Assembly: GCA_963575745.1 (NCBI GenBank) | Contig: CAUYUJ010017657.1 | Coordinates: 104,001-164,000, forward strand | Direction of reading: 5' to 3' | Origin: Prorocentrum cordatum | Taxonomy: Eukaryota; Sar; Dinophyceae; Prorocentrales; Prorocentraceae | Length of the DNA stretch: 60,000 nt | Notes under the pieces: model-generated | The model's database searches: none | What the model was told of the DNA's origin: nothing | The model's input: only the letters and a program-made list of their open reading frames with translations | Shown here: piece after piece, positions 20,588 to 32,632 of the stretch | Layout of the letters: each line of letters opens with the position of its first letter | Position numbering within the stretch: the stretch's first letter is position 1 | Made by a program: the position numbers and the translations under genes

Positions 20588-21920
20588 GGACGCCGGCGGT
20601 AAACCGTCAACCTTTCTTACCGCCGGGGGACTCGTAGAGCTTCCTGACAGTATATAGTGTGAAGAAAAAATCCAAAGAACGACTAATTTTTCAGCCCAAG
20701 CGATGTCAGACCTCTCAAGATCACTGTAACCAAAAAAAGAAACAGTTTCGCAACCCAGTTCGAGTATCGAACCGAGTTCAGACCTCTGAATGCGACAGGC
20801 GGGCGCGTCTGATGTCTGCGAATCCATTCATGTCATTCCCAGCCCTGCAGCTCCCCTAGAGCCCGAGTTAAGTGCAGAAAACCGACAGTATCGACTCCAA
20901 CAATAGAATAGTTTCGCGGACCTAGTTCAGCAGACCGAGTTCCGAGCTCTGGAATCGGCATACAGACGCGCCTGATGTGTGCCCCGCAGCACTGTGGCCC
21001 TCCCCAGCACGAGTTGAGTGCAGAAAATTGAGAGCACTTCTCAATATGATCCGAACAATACGAATAGGTTCGCGAACTTAGCTCGGGCAGCAGGCCGAGT
21101 TCAGAGCTCTCAGGTTATATAGACGAACACGACTGATGATTCCCCATCGATGTCTGTGACAATGAGCCCTGTAGCTGCCCTACAGCTCGAGTTAAATACA
21201 GAAAACCGAGAGCGTCTGCCAAGACGACTCGAACAATACGAATAGTTTCGCGAACCTAGCTCGGCTAGCAGACCGAGTTCAGACCTCTGGATTCGAACGC
21301 GCCTGATAATTCTATATGCGATAATTGTGCTTACCAGCTCTGTAGCTGCCCTACAGCTCGAATTAAGTACAGAAAACCGAGAGCGTCTGTGAAGACGACT
21401 CGAATAATACGAATAGGTTTGCGGACCTAGCTCGGCTAGCAGACTGAGTTCAGACCTCTGGATTCGACAGCCGAACGCGCCTGATGATTCTGAATGCGAT
21501 AGGTGTGCTTACCAGCGCTGTAGCTGCCCTACAGCTCGAGTTAAGTACAAAATACCGACAACGCGTATCAAGATGACTCGAAACGGTCGTTCCCGCCGGG
21601 ACGCTTTTTGGCAGTAAAAGGTACCCGATCGAGCTGGGATCAAGATGGCGAGCGGGAATAAGATCGATTATCATGGGAAAAAGTACTAGAGCTCTAACGA
21701 ATTGTTGAATTTTGAGAACAAAATTTTCAACCGACCAAAAGTCACCAAAAGGTCCGTCGAGATTTTCCTTGCCAACTAGCTCTCCAGCGCTCCGGAATTA
21801 CTCTCGAGCTTCCAGCAATTACTTGCTAAGGGAAGCTCTACGAGTTATTTTCAACCGACAAAAAGTCAGGTCCGTCGAGATTTTTGTTGCGAACTAGCTC
21901 TCCAGCTCCCCGGAATTACT
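20588..21920 (+). repeat. H-S-T unit with D and duplicated T end
   Basis: H starts GGACGCCGG. After the S array comes a T-c tail, a D (about 21777-21850), a second T end (ATTTTCAACCGACAAAAAGTC to GCGAACT), and a D stub cut at GGAATTACT. Confidence 0.78.
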
Positions 21921-22987
21921 GGGCGCCGGCGGTAAACCGTCAACCTTGGTTACCGCCGGGGGACTCGTAGAGCTTCCTAACTCGACTTAAGTTGAGAAAA
22001 CAGACAGCACTTACCAATAATCTGACTCATAGTGAATAGTTTTTGATCTCTGAATGCGACAGACGGACGCGTCTGATGTCTGCGAATCGACTCCTGTCAT
22101 TACCAGCCCTACAGCCCCCTACAGCCCGAGTTCAGTGCAGAAAACCGACAGCACCTCTCAGGATGATTCGAACAATAGGAATAGTTTCGCGGACCTAGTT
22201 CGGGCAACAGACAGAGTTCAGAGCTTTGTATTCGACAGGCGAACGCGCCTGATTTCTTCAAATCGATCCAGTGATTACTCGCCATGCAGCCCCCTACAGC
22301 CCGAGTTAAGTCCAGATAACCGACATTATCTAGTAAGCGACTCGAACGGTACGAATAGTTTCGCGATTCTAGATCGGGCAGCAGGCCGAGTTCAGAGCTC
22401 TGGATTCGACAGACAAACGCAACTGATGATTCGGAATTGGTGCCTGTAAATATCAGCTCTGTAGCTGTCCTACAGTTCGAGTTGAGTGCAGAAAACCGAG
22501 AGTTTCTGTCAAGATGACTCGAATAATACGAACAGGTTCGTGGCCCTAGCTCGGCTAGCATACCGAGTTCAGACCTCTTGATTCAACCGTCGAACGCGCC
22601 TGATCATTCTGCATGCATTAGCTGTGCTTACCAGCTCTGTAGCTGCCCTAGAGCTCGAGTTATGTTCAGAAAACCGTTAGCGCATATCAAGATGACTCAA
22701 AACGGCCGATCCCGCCACAGTGCTTTTCGATAGTAATATTCACCCGATCGAGCTGAGATCAAGATGGCGAGCGGGAATAAGATCGAATATCACGGGAAAA
22801 AATACTAGAGCTCTAACGAATTTTCAAATTTTGAGAACAAAATTTTCAACCGAGCAAAAGTTGTCAAAAGTTCCGTCGAGATTTTTCGAGCCAACTAGCT
22901 GTGGGGGCGCCGGAATTACTCTTAGCTTCCAGCAATAACTTGCTAAGGGCAGCTCTACGAGTTACTCTCAAGCTTCCAGCAATAACT
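21921..22987 (+). repeat. H-S-T unit
   Basis: H, an S array, and a T-a tail ending CGAGCCAACT. Then a divergent D (AGCTGTGGGGGCGCCGG) and a second D half up to CAGCAATAACT, where the next F starts. Confidence 0.8.
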
Positions 22988-23326
22988 GGAACCGGCGGTA
23001 AACCGTCAACCAGATTACCGCCGGGACCCTCGTAGAGCTCTTTTCTCGCACGGCCTTGCTCGGTACATATAGAAGTAGACTCTGGGAGAAAATCCCAGAA
23101 AACTCGAAAAATCACGTTTTATTTTTTTGTATCCGGAGATGGTTTCGCCAAGTGTTTTGATAGTAATACTACACCTAGGGACCTAAGAATTCATTCGCGA
23201 ACGCGAAATAACCCACTACAGGTGCGAAAAATACCAGATCTCAAAACGAATGTTCAAATATCTCAGGAAGTTGGTCCAAGCGACCCAGAGTTCGCACATT
23301 GTCCGTCGGGGCCGGGTCGGCCAACT
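22988..23326 (+). repeat. F repeat, full length
   Basis: 339 bp from GGAACCGGCGG to GGGTCGGCCAACT. The right arm is preceded by CAGATTACC, so the inner stem is intact. Contains CGCCAAGTGTTTTGATAG and CAGGTGCGAAAAATACCAG. Confidence 0.85.
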
Positions 23327-24228
23327 GGGCGCCGGCGGTAAACCGTCAACCTTTGTTACCGCCGGGGGACTCGTAGAGCTTCCTGACAACATATACTGTC
23401 GGAAAAAATTGCAGAGAACGAATATTTTTTGAGCCGAACTCGAGTATCAGACCGAGTTCTGACCTCTGAATACGACAGACGGACGCGTCTGATGTCTCCG
23501 AATCGATTGCTGTGATTACCCGCCCTGCAGCCTCCCTACAGCCCGAATTAAGTGCAGAACGCCGAGAGTAGCTCCCAAGATGACTGGAAGAATACGAACA
23601 GTTTCGTGATTCTGGATCGCGCAACAGACCGAGTTCAGAGCTCTGGATTCAACAGGCGAACGCGCCTGATGATTCTGAGTGCGGTAGGTGTGCTTACCAG
23701 CACTGTAGCTGCCCTACAGCTCGAGTTAAGTAGAAAATACCGACAACGCGTATCAAGTTGACTCGAATAATACGAATAGGTTTGCGGACCTAGCTCGGCT
23801 AGCAGACCGAGTTTAGACCTATGGATTCAACAGGCGAACGCGTCTGATCATTCTGCGTGCGATAGGAGTGCTTACCAGCACTGTAGCTGCCCTACAGCTC
23901 GAGTTAAGTAGAAAATACCGACAACGCGTATCAAGTTGACTCGAATAATACAAACAGGTTTGCGGACCTAGCTCGGCTGACAGACCGAGTTCAGACCTCT
24001 GGGTTCAACAGGCGAACGCGCCTGATCATTCTGCATGCGTTAGCTGTGCTTACCAGCTCTGTAGCTGCCCTAGAGCTCGAGTTATGTTCAGAAAACCGTC
24101 AGCGCATATCAAGATGACTCGAAACGGCCGATCCCGCCAGAGTGCTTTTTGGCCTTCAAAGTTACCCGATCGAGCTGAGATCAAGATGGAGAGCGGGAAT
24201 AAGATCGAATATCACGGGAAAAAATACT
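23327..24228 (+). repeat. H-S-T unit with strongly truncated T
   Basis: 902 bp. The T-b tail ends at GGGAAAAAATACT and passes straight into the next H. The first S monomer is a hybrid (GATTCTGGATCGCGCAACAG joined to TGATTCTGAGTGCGG). The same hybrid order recurs, inverted, in the unit at 41633-42625. Confidence 0.82.
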
Positions 24229-25702
24229 GGGCGCCGGCGGTAAACCGTCAACCTTTCTTACCGCCGGGGGACTCGTAGAGCTTCCTGACAATATATACTG
24301 TGGGGAAAAACTCCAAAGAACGACTATTGTTTAAGCCCAAGCGATTTCAGACCTCTCAAGATAACGCTAACAAGAAAACAAACAGTTTCGCAACCCAGTT
24401 CGAGTATCAAACCGAGTTCAGACCTCTGAATGCGACAGGCGGGCGCGTCTGATGTCTGCGAATCCACTCATGTGATTCCCAGCCCTGAAGCCCCCCTACA
24501 GCCCGAGTAAAGTGCAGAAAACCGACAGTATCGACTCGAATAATATAATAGTTTTGCGAACCTAGTTCGAGCAGCAGACCGAGTTCCGAGCTGTGGAATC
24601 GACCGAAAGACGCGCCTGATCTGTATTAATCGATATATGTGAATCCCAGCACTGTAGCCCTCCCCCAGCACGAGTTTAGTGCAGAAAATTGAGAGCACTT
24701 CTCAAGATCATTCGGACATTACGAATAGGTTCGCGAACCTAGCTCGGGCAGCAGGCCGAGTTCAGAGCTCTCGGTTCAATAGACGAACGCGACTGATGAA
24801 TTCCCCATCCATGTCTGTCACAATGAGCCTTCTAGCTGCCCTACAGCTCGAGTTAAGTACAGAAAACCGAGCGCGTCAATCAAGATGACTCGAATAATAC
24901 GAATAGGTTTGCAGACCTAGCTCGGCTAGCAGACCGAGTTCAGACCTCTGGATTCAACAGGCGAACGCGCGTGATAATTCTGAATGCGACAGGTGTGCTT
25001 ACCAGCTTTGTAGCTGCCTTAAAGCTCGAGTTAGGTACAGAAAACCGAGAGCGTCTATCAAGATGACTCGAATAATACGAATAGGTTTGCGGACCTAGCT
25101 CGGCTAGCAGACCGAGTTCAGGCCTCTGGATTTAACAGGCGAACGCGCCTGATCATTCTGAGTGCGATAGCTGTGCTCACCATCCCTGTAGCTGCTCCAT
25201 AGCTCGAGTTAAGTACAAAATACCGACAGCGCGTATCAAAATGACTCGAAACGGCCGTTCCCGCCGGGACGCTTTTTGCCTTCAAAGTTACCCGATCGAG
25301 CTGAGATCAAGATGGCGAGCGGGAATAAGATCGGAGATCATGGGAAAAAATACTAGAGCTCTAACGAATGTTCAAATTTCGAGAACAAAATTTTCAACCG
25401 ACCAAAAGTCACCAAAAGGTCCGTCGAGATTTTTCTTGCCAACTAGCTCTCCAGCGCCCCGGAATTACTCTTAAGCTTCCAGCAATAACTTGCTAAGGGA
25501 AGCTCTACGAGTTACTAGAGCTCTAACGAATGTTCAAATTTCGAGAACGAAATTTTCAACCGAGCAAAAGTCATCAAAAGTTCCGTCGAGCTCTTGCCAA
25601 CTAGCTCTCCAGCGCGCCGGAATTACTCTTAGCTTCCAGCTATAACTAGCTCTCTACGAGTTACTAGCTCCAAAGCTCAGCCAAAGAGCTCTACGAGGTA
25701 CT
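24229..25702 (+). repeat. H-S-T unit plus D/T/D/E mosaic end
   Basis: S array to about 25220, T-b tail to 25442, D, a second T end (25514-25602), another D, and an E remnant ending GAGCTCTACGAGGTACT before the next H. Confidence 0.78.
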
Positions 25703-26826
25703 GGACGCCGGCGGTAAACCGTCAACCTTTCTTACCGCCGGGGGAACTCGTAGAGCTTCCTGACAATATATAATGTGGAAAAGGATTTCACAGAACGACT
25801 AGTTTTCCAGCCCAAGCGATTATAGACCTCTCAAGATGACTCTAACAAAACAAACGAATAGTTTTCCAATCGAGCTCGAGTATGAAACCGAGTTCAGACC
25901 TCTGAATGCGACAGGCGGACGCGTCTGATGTCTGCGGATCGATTCCTGTGATTACCAGCTCTGCAGCCCCCCATAGAGCCTGAGTTAAGTGCAGAAAACC
26001 GAGAGTACCTCTTAGGATGACTCGCATAATACAATAGTATCGCAGATCTCGCTCGAGCAGCAGACCGAGTTCCGAGCTCTCGGTTCGACGAACGAACGCG
26101 CCTCATGTCTCGAAATCGATTCCTGTGACCAGCAGCACTGTACCCCCCCCCCCCCCCCCAGCACGATTTAAGTACAGAAAACCGAGAGCACTTCTCAAGA
26201 TGACTCGAACAATACCAATAGGTTCGCGAACCTAGCTCGGGGAGCAGGCCGAGTTTAGATCTCTTGATTCAACAGACGAACGCTCTTGATTCCTGTGATT
26301 ATCAGCTCTGTGGCTGCTCTACAGATCGAGTTAAGTACGAAAAACCGAGAGCGTCTGCTACAATGACTCGAATAATACGAATAGGTTTGCGACCCTAGCT
26401 CGGCTAGCAGACCGAGTTCAGTCCTCCCGATTCAACAGGCGAACGCGCCTGATCATTCTGAATGCATTAGCTCTGCTGACCAGCTCTGTAGTTGTCTTGA
26501 AGATCGAGTTATCTTGAGAAAACCGACAGCGTGTATCAAGATGACTCGAAACGGCCGATCCCGCCTGCCTGCTTTTTGGCCTTCAAAGTTACCCGATCGA
26601 GCTGAGATCAAGATGGCGAGCGGGAATAAGATCGAAAATCATGGAAAAAATACTAGAGCTCTAACGAATGGTCAAATTTCGACAAAATTTTCAATCGACC
26701 AAAAGTCACCAAAAGGTCCGTCGAGATTTGTCTTGCCAACTAGCTCTCCAGCTCCCCGGAATTACTCTTAAGCTTCCAGCAATAACTTGCTAAGGGAAGT
26801 TCTACGAGTTACTTGTAGCGTCCACT
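25703..26826 (+). repeat. H-S-T unit ending at a B head scrap
   Basis: H starts GGACGCCGG. The S array contains the C17 tract. A T-b tail and D (to about 26811) are followed by TGTAGCGTCCACT, a shortened A/B head, directly before an F. Confidence 0.78.
26143..26159 (+). repeat. C17 homopolymer
   Basis: Seventeen consecutive C inside an S monomer. The same position in sister monomers reads GTAGCCCTCCCCCAGCACG or GTACCCCCCCCTGACC, so the tract has grown by slippage or its length is a sequencing error. Confidence 0.9.
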
Positions 26827-27165
26827 GACGCCGGCGGTGAACCGTCAACCTGGTCACCGCCGGGAACCTCGTAGAGCTTCTCTCACTAGTAAGAGTGCAG
26901 AGAATCGACACAGAATCAAAAAATATAGATTTTTCGAAAATCTTAAAATTCGAATTTTTCGATGTTCATATTCGCTCAGTTCCCGGAAGCCAACTCCTGC
27001 AAAAATGCATCGAGAGAGCTGAGCTGCTGTCAGAGAGGAGTTCATATGCCAATGCTCGGCGTAATAATCTGCTTTTTTTCAAAATAAATGGTCAAATATG
27101 TTTCAAAAAATCGCAAAACCACCAAAAAGTTGCCACATTGTCCGTTCTGGTCGGGTCGGCCAACT
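26827..27165 (+). repeat. F repeat, full length (TGA/TCA hairpin)
   Basis: 339 bp, starting GACGCCGG, with both arms perfect in the TGA/TCA form. Close to the F at 17100 (shared GAGAATCGACACAGAATC and GTTCATATTCGCTCAG). Ends GGTCGGCCAACT. Confidence 0.85.
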
Positions 27166-27302
27166 AGCTCCACCCCGCGCCCGAATTCCTCTAGCTCATC
27201 GATGTCGAAGAGCTCTACGAGGTACTTGTAAGCGTCCAAAACCCAGATAGCGAAGCCAAGCGCGGAACGTCGCACGGGACCTCTGCCAGGGTATCTGAGA
27301 CT
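27166..27302 (+). repeat. E element plus B head fragment
   Basis: E at 27166-27226 (complete, with GGAATTCC changed to CGAATTCC). Then a 76-bp B head, TGTAAGCGTCCAAAACCCAG to CTGCCAGG, cut at GAGACT by the next H. Confidence 0.8.
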
Positions 27303-28517
27303 GGGCGCCGGCGGTAAACCGTCAACCTTTCTTACCGCCGGGGGACTCGTAGAGCCTCCTAACAGTATATAGTGTGACAAAAAACTCCAAAGAACGACTA
27401 GTTGTTCAGCCCAAGCGATTTCAGACCTCTCAAGATGACTCTAACAAAAAAAAGAAACAGTTTCGCAACCCAGTTCGAGTATCGAACCGAGTTCAGACAT
27501 CTGAATGCGGCAGGCGGGCGCGTCTGGTGTCTGCGAATCCACTGATGTGATACCAGCCCTGGAGCTCCCCTACAGCTCGAATTAAGTGCAGAAAACCGAC
27601 AATATCGACTCGAATAATAGAATAGCTTCGCGGACCTAGTTCGAGCAGCAGACCGAGTTTCGAGCTCTGGAATCGACCAACAGACGCGCCTGATGTGTGC
27701 GAATCGATATCTGTGGCCCGCAGCACTGTAGCCCTCCCCCAGTACGAGTTGAGTGCAGAAAATTGTGAGCACTTCTCAAGATGATTCGGACAATACGAAT
27801 AGGTTCGCGAACCTAGCTCGGGCAGCAGGCCGAGTTCAGAGCTCTCGGTTCAATAGACGAACGCGACTGATGATTCCCCATCGATGTCTGTGACAATGAG
27901 CCCTGCAGCTGCCCTAGAGCTCGAGGTAAGCACAGAAAACCGAGAAAGTCTGCGAAGACGACTCGAATAATAGGAATAGATTTGCGGACCTGGCTCGGCT
28001 AGCAGACCGAGTTCAAATCTCTGGATTCGACAGGCGAACGCGCCTGATACTTCTGAATGTGATAGGTGTGATTACCAGCTCTGTAGCTGCCCTGTAGCTC
28101 GAGATAAGTACAGAAACCCGAGAGCGTCTGTCAAGACGACTCGAATAATACGAATAGGTTTGCGGACCTAGCTCGGCTAGCAGACCGAGTTCAGACCTCT
28201 GGATTCAACACGCGAACGCGCCTGATAATTCTAAATGCGATAGGTGTGCTTACCAGCTCTGTAGCTGCCCTACAGCTCGAGTTAAGAACAACATACCGAC
28301 AACGCGTATCAAGATGACTCGAAATGGCCGTTCCCGCCGGGACGCTTTTTGGCCTTCAAAGTTACCCGATCGAGCTGAGATGAAGATGGCGAGCGGGAAT
28401 AAGATCGAATATCACGGGAAAAAATACTAGAGCTCTAACGAATTGTCAAATTTGGAGAACAAAATTTTCAACCGACCAAAAGTCACCAAAAGGTCCGTCG
28501 AGATTTTCTTGCCAACT
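27303..28517 (+). repeat. H-S-T unit, complete
   Basis: 1215 bp: H, about five S monomers, T-b tail ending CTTGCCAACT. Sequence order and variants resemble the unit at 24229. It borders the GC-rich A/B hub. Confidence 0.82.
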
Positions 28518-28588
28518 AGCTCTCCAGCGCCCCGGAATTACTCTTAAGCTTCCAGCAATAACTTGCTAAGGGAAGCTCTACGAGTTAC
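28518..28588 (+). repeat. D element, complete
   Basis: 71 bp, AGCTCTCCAGCGCCCCGG to GCTCTACGAGTTAC. A typical full D with CTTAAGCTTCC and TAACTTGCTAAGGG. The next element lacks the usual ACT boundary (TTAC|GATGCG). Confidence 0.85.
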
Positions 28589-28905
28589 GATGCGCGGGAC
28601 GCTGGAAACCTCGCAGGAATCGCTTGCGGGGGCGCCGTTTACGATGCGTGGGGCCCTTCAAAGCACGCAAGGAAGATCTGCCTGGGAGCCTGCGAGCACT
28701 GGCGAAGCTCTGCCGAAGCTCTGCCGAAGCGCTTCGCGCACCCTGGAGCCACGCGTATTGGGAAACGCTAAGAGGCCACGCGGACCCGCTGCAAGTTCCG
28801 GCAAGCCGCTGCGACGAGCGTGACCGCCGTGGAGGAGCTCCTGGCAGGCACAAGCATCGTCCGGCTTCTTCTCTGAAACCCTTAGCTCTCCAAGGAGCTA
28901 TCCGG
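28589..28905 (+). mobile_element. B element, head-truncated
   Basis: Starts at GATGCGCGGGACGCTGG, without the terminal inverted repeat head, and ends CAAGGAGCTATCCGG. Contains GTTTACGATGCGTGGGGC, GCGCACCCTGGAGCCACGCG and the A/B-shared TTCTCTGAAACCC tail. No ORF-encoded transposase: the element is non-autonomous if mobile. Confidence 0.7.
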
Positions 28906-28911
28906 AAAAAA

Positions 28912-29299
28912 CCCGGATAGCGAAGCCAAGCGCGGAAGGCCGCACGAGCACCGCTGCCTGGCCGCCTGAAACGATGTGCGGGGCGCTGAAAACCTCGCTG
29001 GAGACGTTTGTAGGGGCGTCGTTTACGATGCGTGGTGTCCTGCAAAGCGCGCATGGAGGATTTCCCTAGAAGCCTGGGAGAACTGCCGAAGCGCTTCCGA
29101 AGCTCTGCCGAAGCGCTTCGCGCACCCTGGAGCCAGGCGTATTGGGAAACGCTAGGAAGCCATGCTCCCGGACCCGCTGCCGGTTCCAGCACGTTCCTGC
29201 GGGAATCGTGGACCGGCGGAGGTGGACGTGTGCTCCTCACCACCCACCGCCGGCTTCTTATCTGAAACCCTCAGCTCTCGAAGGCGCTATCCGGGAACT
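28912..29299 (+). mobile_element. B element with 10-bp terminal inverted repeats
   Basis: CCCGGATAGC at 28912-28921 and its exact complement GCTATCCGGG at 29286-29295. Joined head to tail with the preceding B by an A6 linker, so the abutting ends can form a hairpin. No coding capacity is recognised. Ends GGGAACT, followed by a D half. Confidence 0.72.
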
Positions 29300-29396
29300 T
29301 GCTAAGGGAAGCTCTACGAGTTACGGCGCGCCAGCGGTAAACAGTCAATCTTGGTTACCGCCGGGAGACTCGTAGAGCTTCCTGACTCGATTTACT
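29300..29396 (+). repeat. D half and a lone H hairpin
   Basis: D right half (TGCTAAGGGAAGCTCTACG), then an H hairpin starting GGCGCGCCAGCGG. This is the only plus-strand H start not preceded by a full ACT. The H continues only to CTTCCTGACTCGATTTACT before the next B, so there is no S array. Confidence 0.75.
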
Positions 29397-29790
29397 TGTA
29401 AGCGTCCAAAACCCGGATAGCGAAGCCAAGCGCGCAACGCCGCACGGTGACCTCTGCCAGGCCGCCTGAAGCGATGCGCGGGACGCTGGAAACCTCGCAG
29501 GAGACGCTTGCAGGGGCGCCGTTTACGATGCGTGGGGCCTTGCAAAGCGCGCAAGGAAGACTGGAGAGGTCTCCTGATGCGCTCCTGGAACGCTGCCAGC
29601 GACGCTTCCACGCGTGCCTGCACGCGTGCAGGCACGCGTGGACGCGTGCATGGAGAGCTCCCGGAACACGCTGCCGGGACCGGCAACCTGCTCCGGGGAT
29701 CGTGGACCGGCGGAGATGGGCGTGTGCTCCTCACCACCCACCGCCGGCTTCTTATCTGGAACCCTCAGCTCTCCAAGGAGCTATCCGGGA
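29397..29790 (+). mobile_element. B/A hybrid element with terminal inverted repeats and a palindrome
   Basis: Full head TGTAAGCGTCCAAAACCCGG, inverted repeats CCCGGATAGC (29412-29421) and GCTATCCGGG (29780-29789). The 5' half is B-type, but the middle holds an A-type 34-bp perfect palindrome centred on ACGCGT (29608-29641). It looks like a recombinant of the two families. Confidence 0.75.
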
Positions 29791-30118
29791 AAATTCCCGA
29801 AGAGCTCGCTGAGAGCTAAGGGGTTTAAGATTGGAAGCCAGACGGTGGTGGTGCCCGCCAGCAGCCCATCTCCGCCGGTCCAGAATCCCCGCAGCACGTC
29901 GTTCGACCCGGCAACTGGTCCGGGAGAGCTTCCGGCAAGCTTCCACGCGTGCCTGCACGCGTGCAGGCCCGCGTGGAAGCGTTTGTGGCAGCGCTTCGGA
30001 AGCGCTGCGGGGGAGCCCCCCAGAGCCCCGGAAGAGGTTCATGTGAGCTTCCGTGGGCTTGCCAGGAAGGTTTTCCGGTGTGTGCTCTCTTTGCTCTCCG
30101 GGTTTTGGACGCTACCAA
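29791..30118 (-). mobile_element. A element, inverted
   Basis: Runs from TTCCCGAAGAGCTCGCTGAG to CTCTCCGGGTTTTGGACGC. Contains CGGACGGTGGTGG-like tail sequence, a palindrome with one mismatch (29943-29976), and GCAGCGCTTCGGAAGCGCTGC. The right terminal repeat GCTCTCCGGG is at 30093-30102; the left one has a change (CCCGAAGAGC). Confidence 0.72.
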
Positions 30119-30639
30119 TTGAGAAAACAGACAGCAATTACCAACAATCTGACTTATAGTGAATAGTTTTTGACCTCTGAATGCGACAGACCGGCGCGTC
30201 TGATGTCTGCGAATCGACTCCTGTCATGACCAGCCCTGCAGCCCCCCTACAGCCCGAGTTAAGTGCAGAGAACCGACAGTACCTCTCAGGGTGACTCGAA
30301 CAGTAGGAATAGTTTTGCGGACCTAGTTCGGGCAGCAGACAGAGTTCAGAGCTCTGTATTCGACAGGCGGACGCGCCTGATGTCTTCAAATCGATTCCAG
30401 TACCAGCCATGCAGCCCCCCTACAGCCCGAGTTAAGTCCAGATAACCGACAGCATCTCGCAAGCGACTCGAACGATACGAATAGTTTCGCGATTCTAGAT
30501 CGGGCAGCAGACCGAGTTCAGAGCTCTGGATTCGACAGACAAACGCAACTGATGATTCTGAATTAGTGCCTGTGAATATCAGCTCTGTAGCTGTCCTACA
30601 GCTCGAGTTAAGTGCAGAAAACCGAGAGTTTCTCTTACT
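30119..30639 (+). repeat. S array without H or T
   Basis: Begins inside an H lead-in (TTGAGAAAACAGACAGC), carries about three S monomers, and is cut at TTTCTCTTACT by the next F. Confidence 0.8.
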
Positions 30640-30977
30640 GGTGCCGGCGGTAAACCGTCAACCTGGTCACCGCCGGGAACCTCGTAGAGCTCATTTCACG
30701 CGTAAGAGTGCTCGGAGTCGAAGGAGAGAGCTCCTGGAAGCATTTCTCGAAAAATAGAAAAGTACAATTTTTTCGTGTCGACATGGAGATGGTTCCTCCA
30801 AGTGTTTTGATAGTAAAAGTGCGCCTACAGAGCTCATACTAAGACAGAGAGGCCCTCATAGTCGTTTACAGGTGCGAAAAATCTGCTTTCTCAAAATGAA
30901 TTGCCAAATATCTTTCACATAATCACAACACCGACCAAAAGTTACCACTTTGTCCTTTCTGGCCGGGTGGGCCAACT
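30640..30977 (+). repeat. F repeat, full length, mixed hairpin
   Basis: 338 bp starting GGTGCCGGCGGTAAACC. The left arm is the TAA form and the right arm the TCA form, leaving a wobble in the stem. Ends GGTGGGCCAACT. Confidence 0.84.
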
Positions 30978-32167
30978 GGGCGCCGGCGGTAAACCGTCAA
31001 CCTTTCTCACCGCCGGGGGACTCGTAGAGCTTCCTGACAACACATAATGTCGAAAAAATTGCAGAGAACGAATAGTTTTTCAGCCCAACTCGAGTATCAG
31101 ACCGAGTTCAGACCTCTGAATGCGACAGACGGACGCGTCTGATGTCTCCGTACAGCCCGAGTTAAGTGCAGAACGCCGACAGTAGCTCTCAAGATGACTA
31201 GAAGAATACGAACAGTTTCGTGATTCTGGATCGCGCAGCAGACCGAGTTCAGAGCTCTGGATTCGACAGACAAACGCGACTGATGATTCTGAATCGGTTT
31301 CTGTAACTATCAGCCCTATAGCTGTCCTATAGCTCGAGTTAAATACAGGAAACCGAGAGCGCCTATCCAGATGATTCGAATAATACGAATAGGTTTGCGG
31401 ACCTGGCTCGGCTAGCAGACCGAGTTCAGGCCTCTGGTTGCAACAGCAAGATGACTGGAAGAATACGAACAGTTTCGTGATTCTCGATCGCGCAGCAGAC
31501 CGAGTTCAGAGCTCTGGATTCGACAGACAAACGCGACTGATCATTCTGAATCGGTTTCTGTAACTATGAGCCCTGTAGCTGTCCTGTAGCACGAGTTAAG
31601 TACAGGAAACCGAGAGCGCCTATCAATATGATTCGAATAATACGAATAGGTTTGCGGACCTGGCTCGGCTAGCAGACCGAGTTCAGACCTCTGGTTGGAA
31701 CAGCCGCACGCGACTGATGATTCTGAGTCGATGAGGCGTGCTTACCAGCTCTGTAGCTGTCCCATATCTCGAGTTAAGTTCGGAATACCGACAGTGCGAA
31801 TCAAGATGACTTGAATAATACGAATAGGTTTGCGGACCTTCGGCTAGCAAACCGAGTTCAGAGCTCTGGATTCAACAGGCGAACGCACCTAATCATTCTA
31901 CACCGATAAGCTGTGCTGACCAGCTCTGTAGCTGCCCTACAGCTCGAGGTAAGTACAAAATACCGACAACGCGTATCAAGATGACTCGAAACGGCCGATC
32001 CCGCCAGTGTGCTTTTTGGCAGTAAAAGATACCCGATCGAGCGGGAATAAGATCGAATATCACGGGAAAAAATACTAGAGCACACACAAATTGTTGAATT
32101 TCGAGAACAAATTTTGTCAACCGACCAAAAGTTGTGAAAAGTTCAGTTCTTTTTTTTCGAGCCAACT
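30978..32167 (+). repeat. H-S-T unit with a duplicated S pair
   Basis: 1190 bp. Two S monomers of the GGATCGCGCAGCAG type occur about 270 bp apart (31230 and 31495), suggesting an internal duplication. The T-c tail has lost about 20 bp between two CGAGC repeats (CCCGATCGAGCGGGAATAAG). Ends CGAGCCAACT. Confidence 0.8.
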
Positions 32168-32308
32168 AGCTCTCCAGCGCGCAAGAATTACTCTTAAGCT
32201 TCCAGCAACTAGCTTAGGGAAGCTCTACGAGTCACTAGCTCCACCCCGCGCTGGAATTCCTCTAGCTCATCGATAACGAAGAGCTCTACGAGGTAAGATG
32301 ACTCGAAT
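32168..32308 (+). repeat. D, E and an S scrap
   Basis: Complete D (32168-32236), E (32237-32294, GATAACGAAG variant), then AGATGACTCGAATT from an S or T module. Confidence 0.8.
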
Positions 32309-32632
32309 TGGTAGCGTCCAAAACCCGGAGAGCAAAGAGAGCACACACCGGAAAACCTTCCTGGCAAGCCCACGGAAGCTCGCATGAACCTCTTCCGGGG
32401 CTCTGGGGGGCTCCCCCGCAGCGCTTCCGAAGCGCTGCCAGAAACGCTTCCACGCGTGCCTGCACGCGTGCAGGCACGCGTGGAAGCTTGCCGGAAGCTC
32501 TCCCGGACCAGTTGCCGGGTCGAACGACCTGCTGCGGGGATTCTGGACCGGCGGAGATGGGCTGCTGGCGGGCACCACCACCGTCCGGCTTCTAATCTTA
32601 AACCCTTTAGCTCTCAGCGAGCTCTCCGGGAA
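32309..32632 (+). mobile_element. A element, full length
   Basis: About 324 bp. Head GGTAGCGTCCAAAACCCGG; terminal inverted repeats CCCGGAGAGC near the head and GCTCTCCGGG at 32621-32630. A 42-bp perfect palindrome at 32446-32487 has arms starting GCTTCCACGCGTGCC and centre ACGCGT. No ORF is credible as a transposase. Confidence 0.78.
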
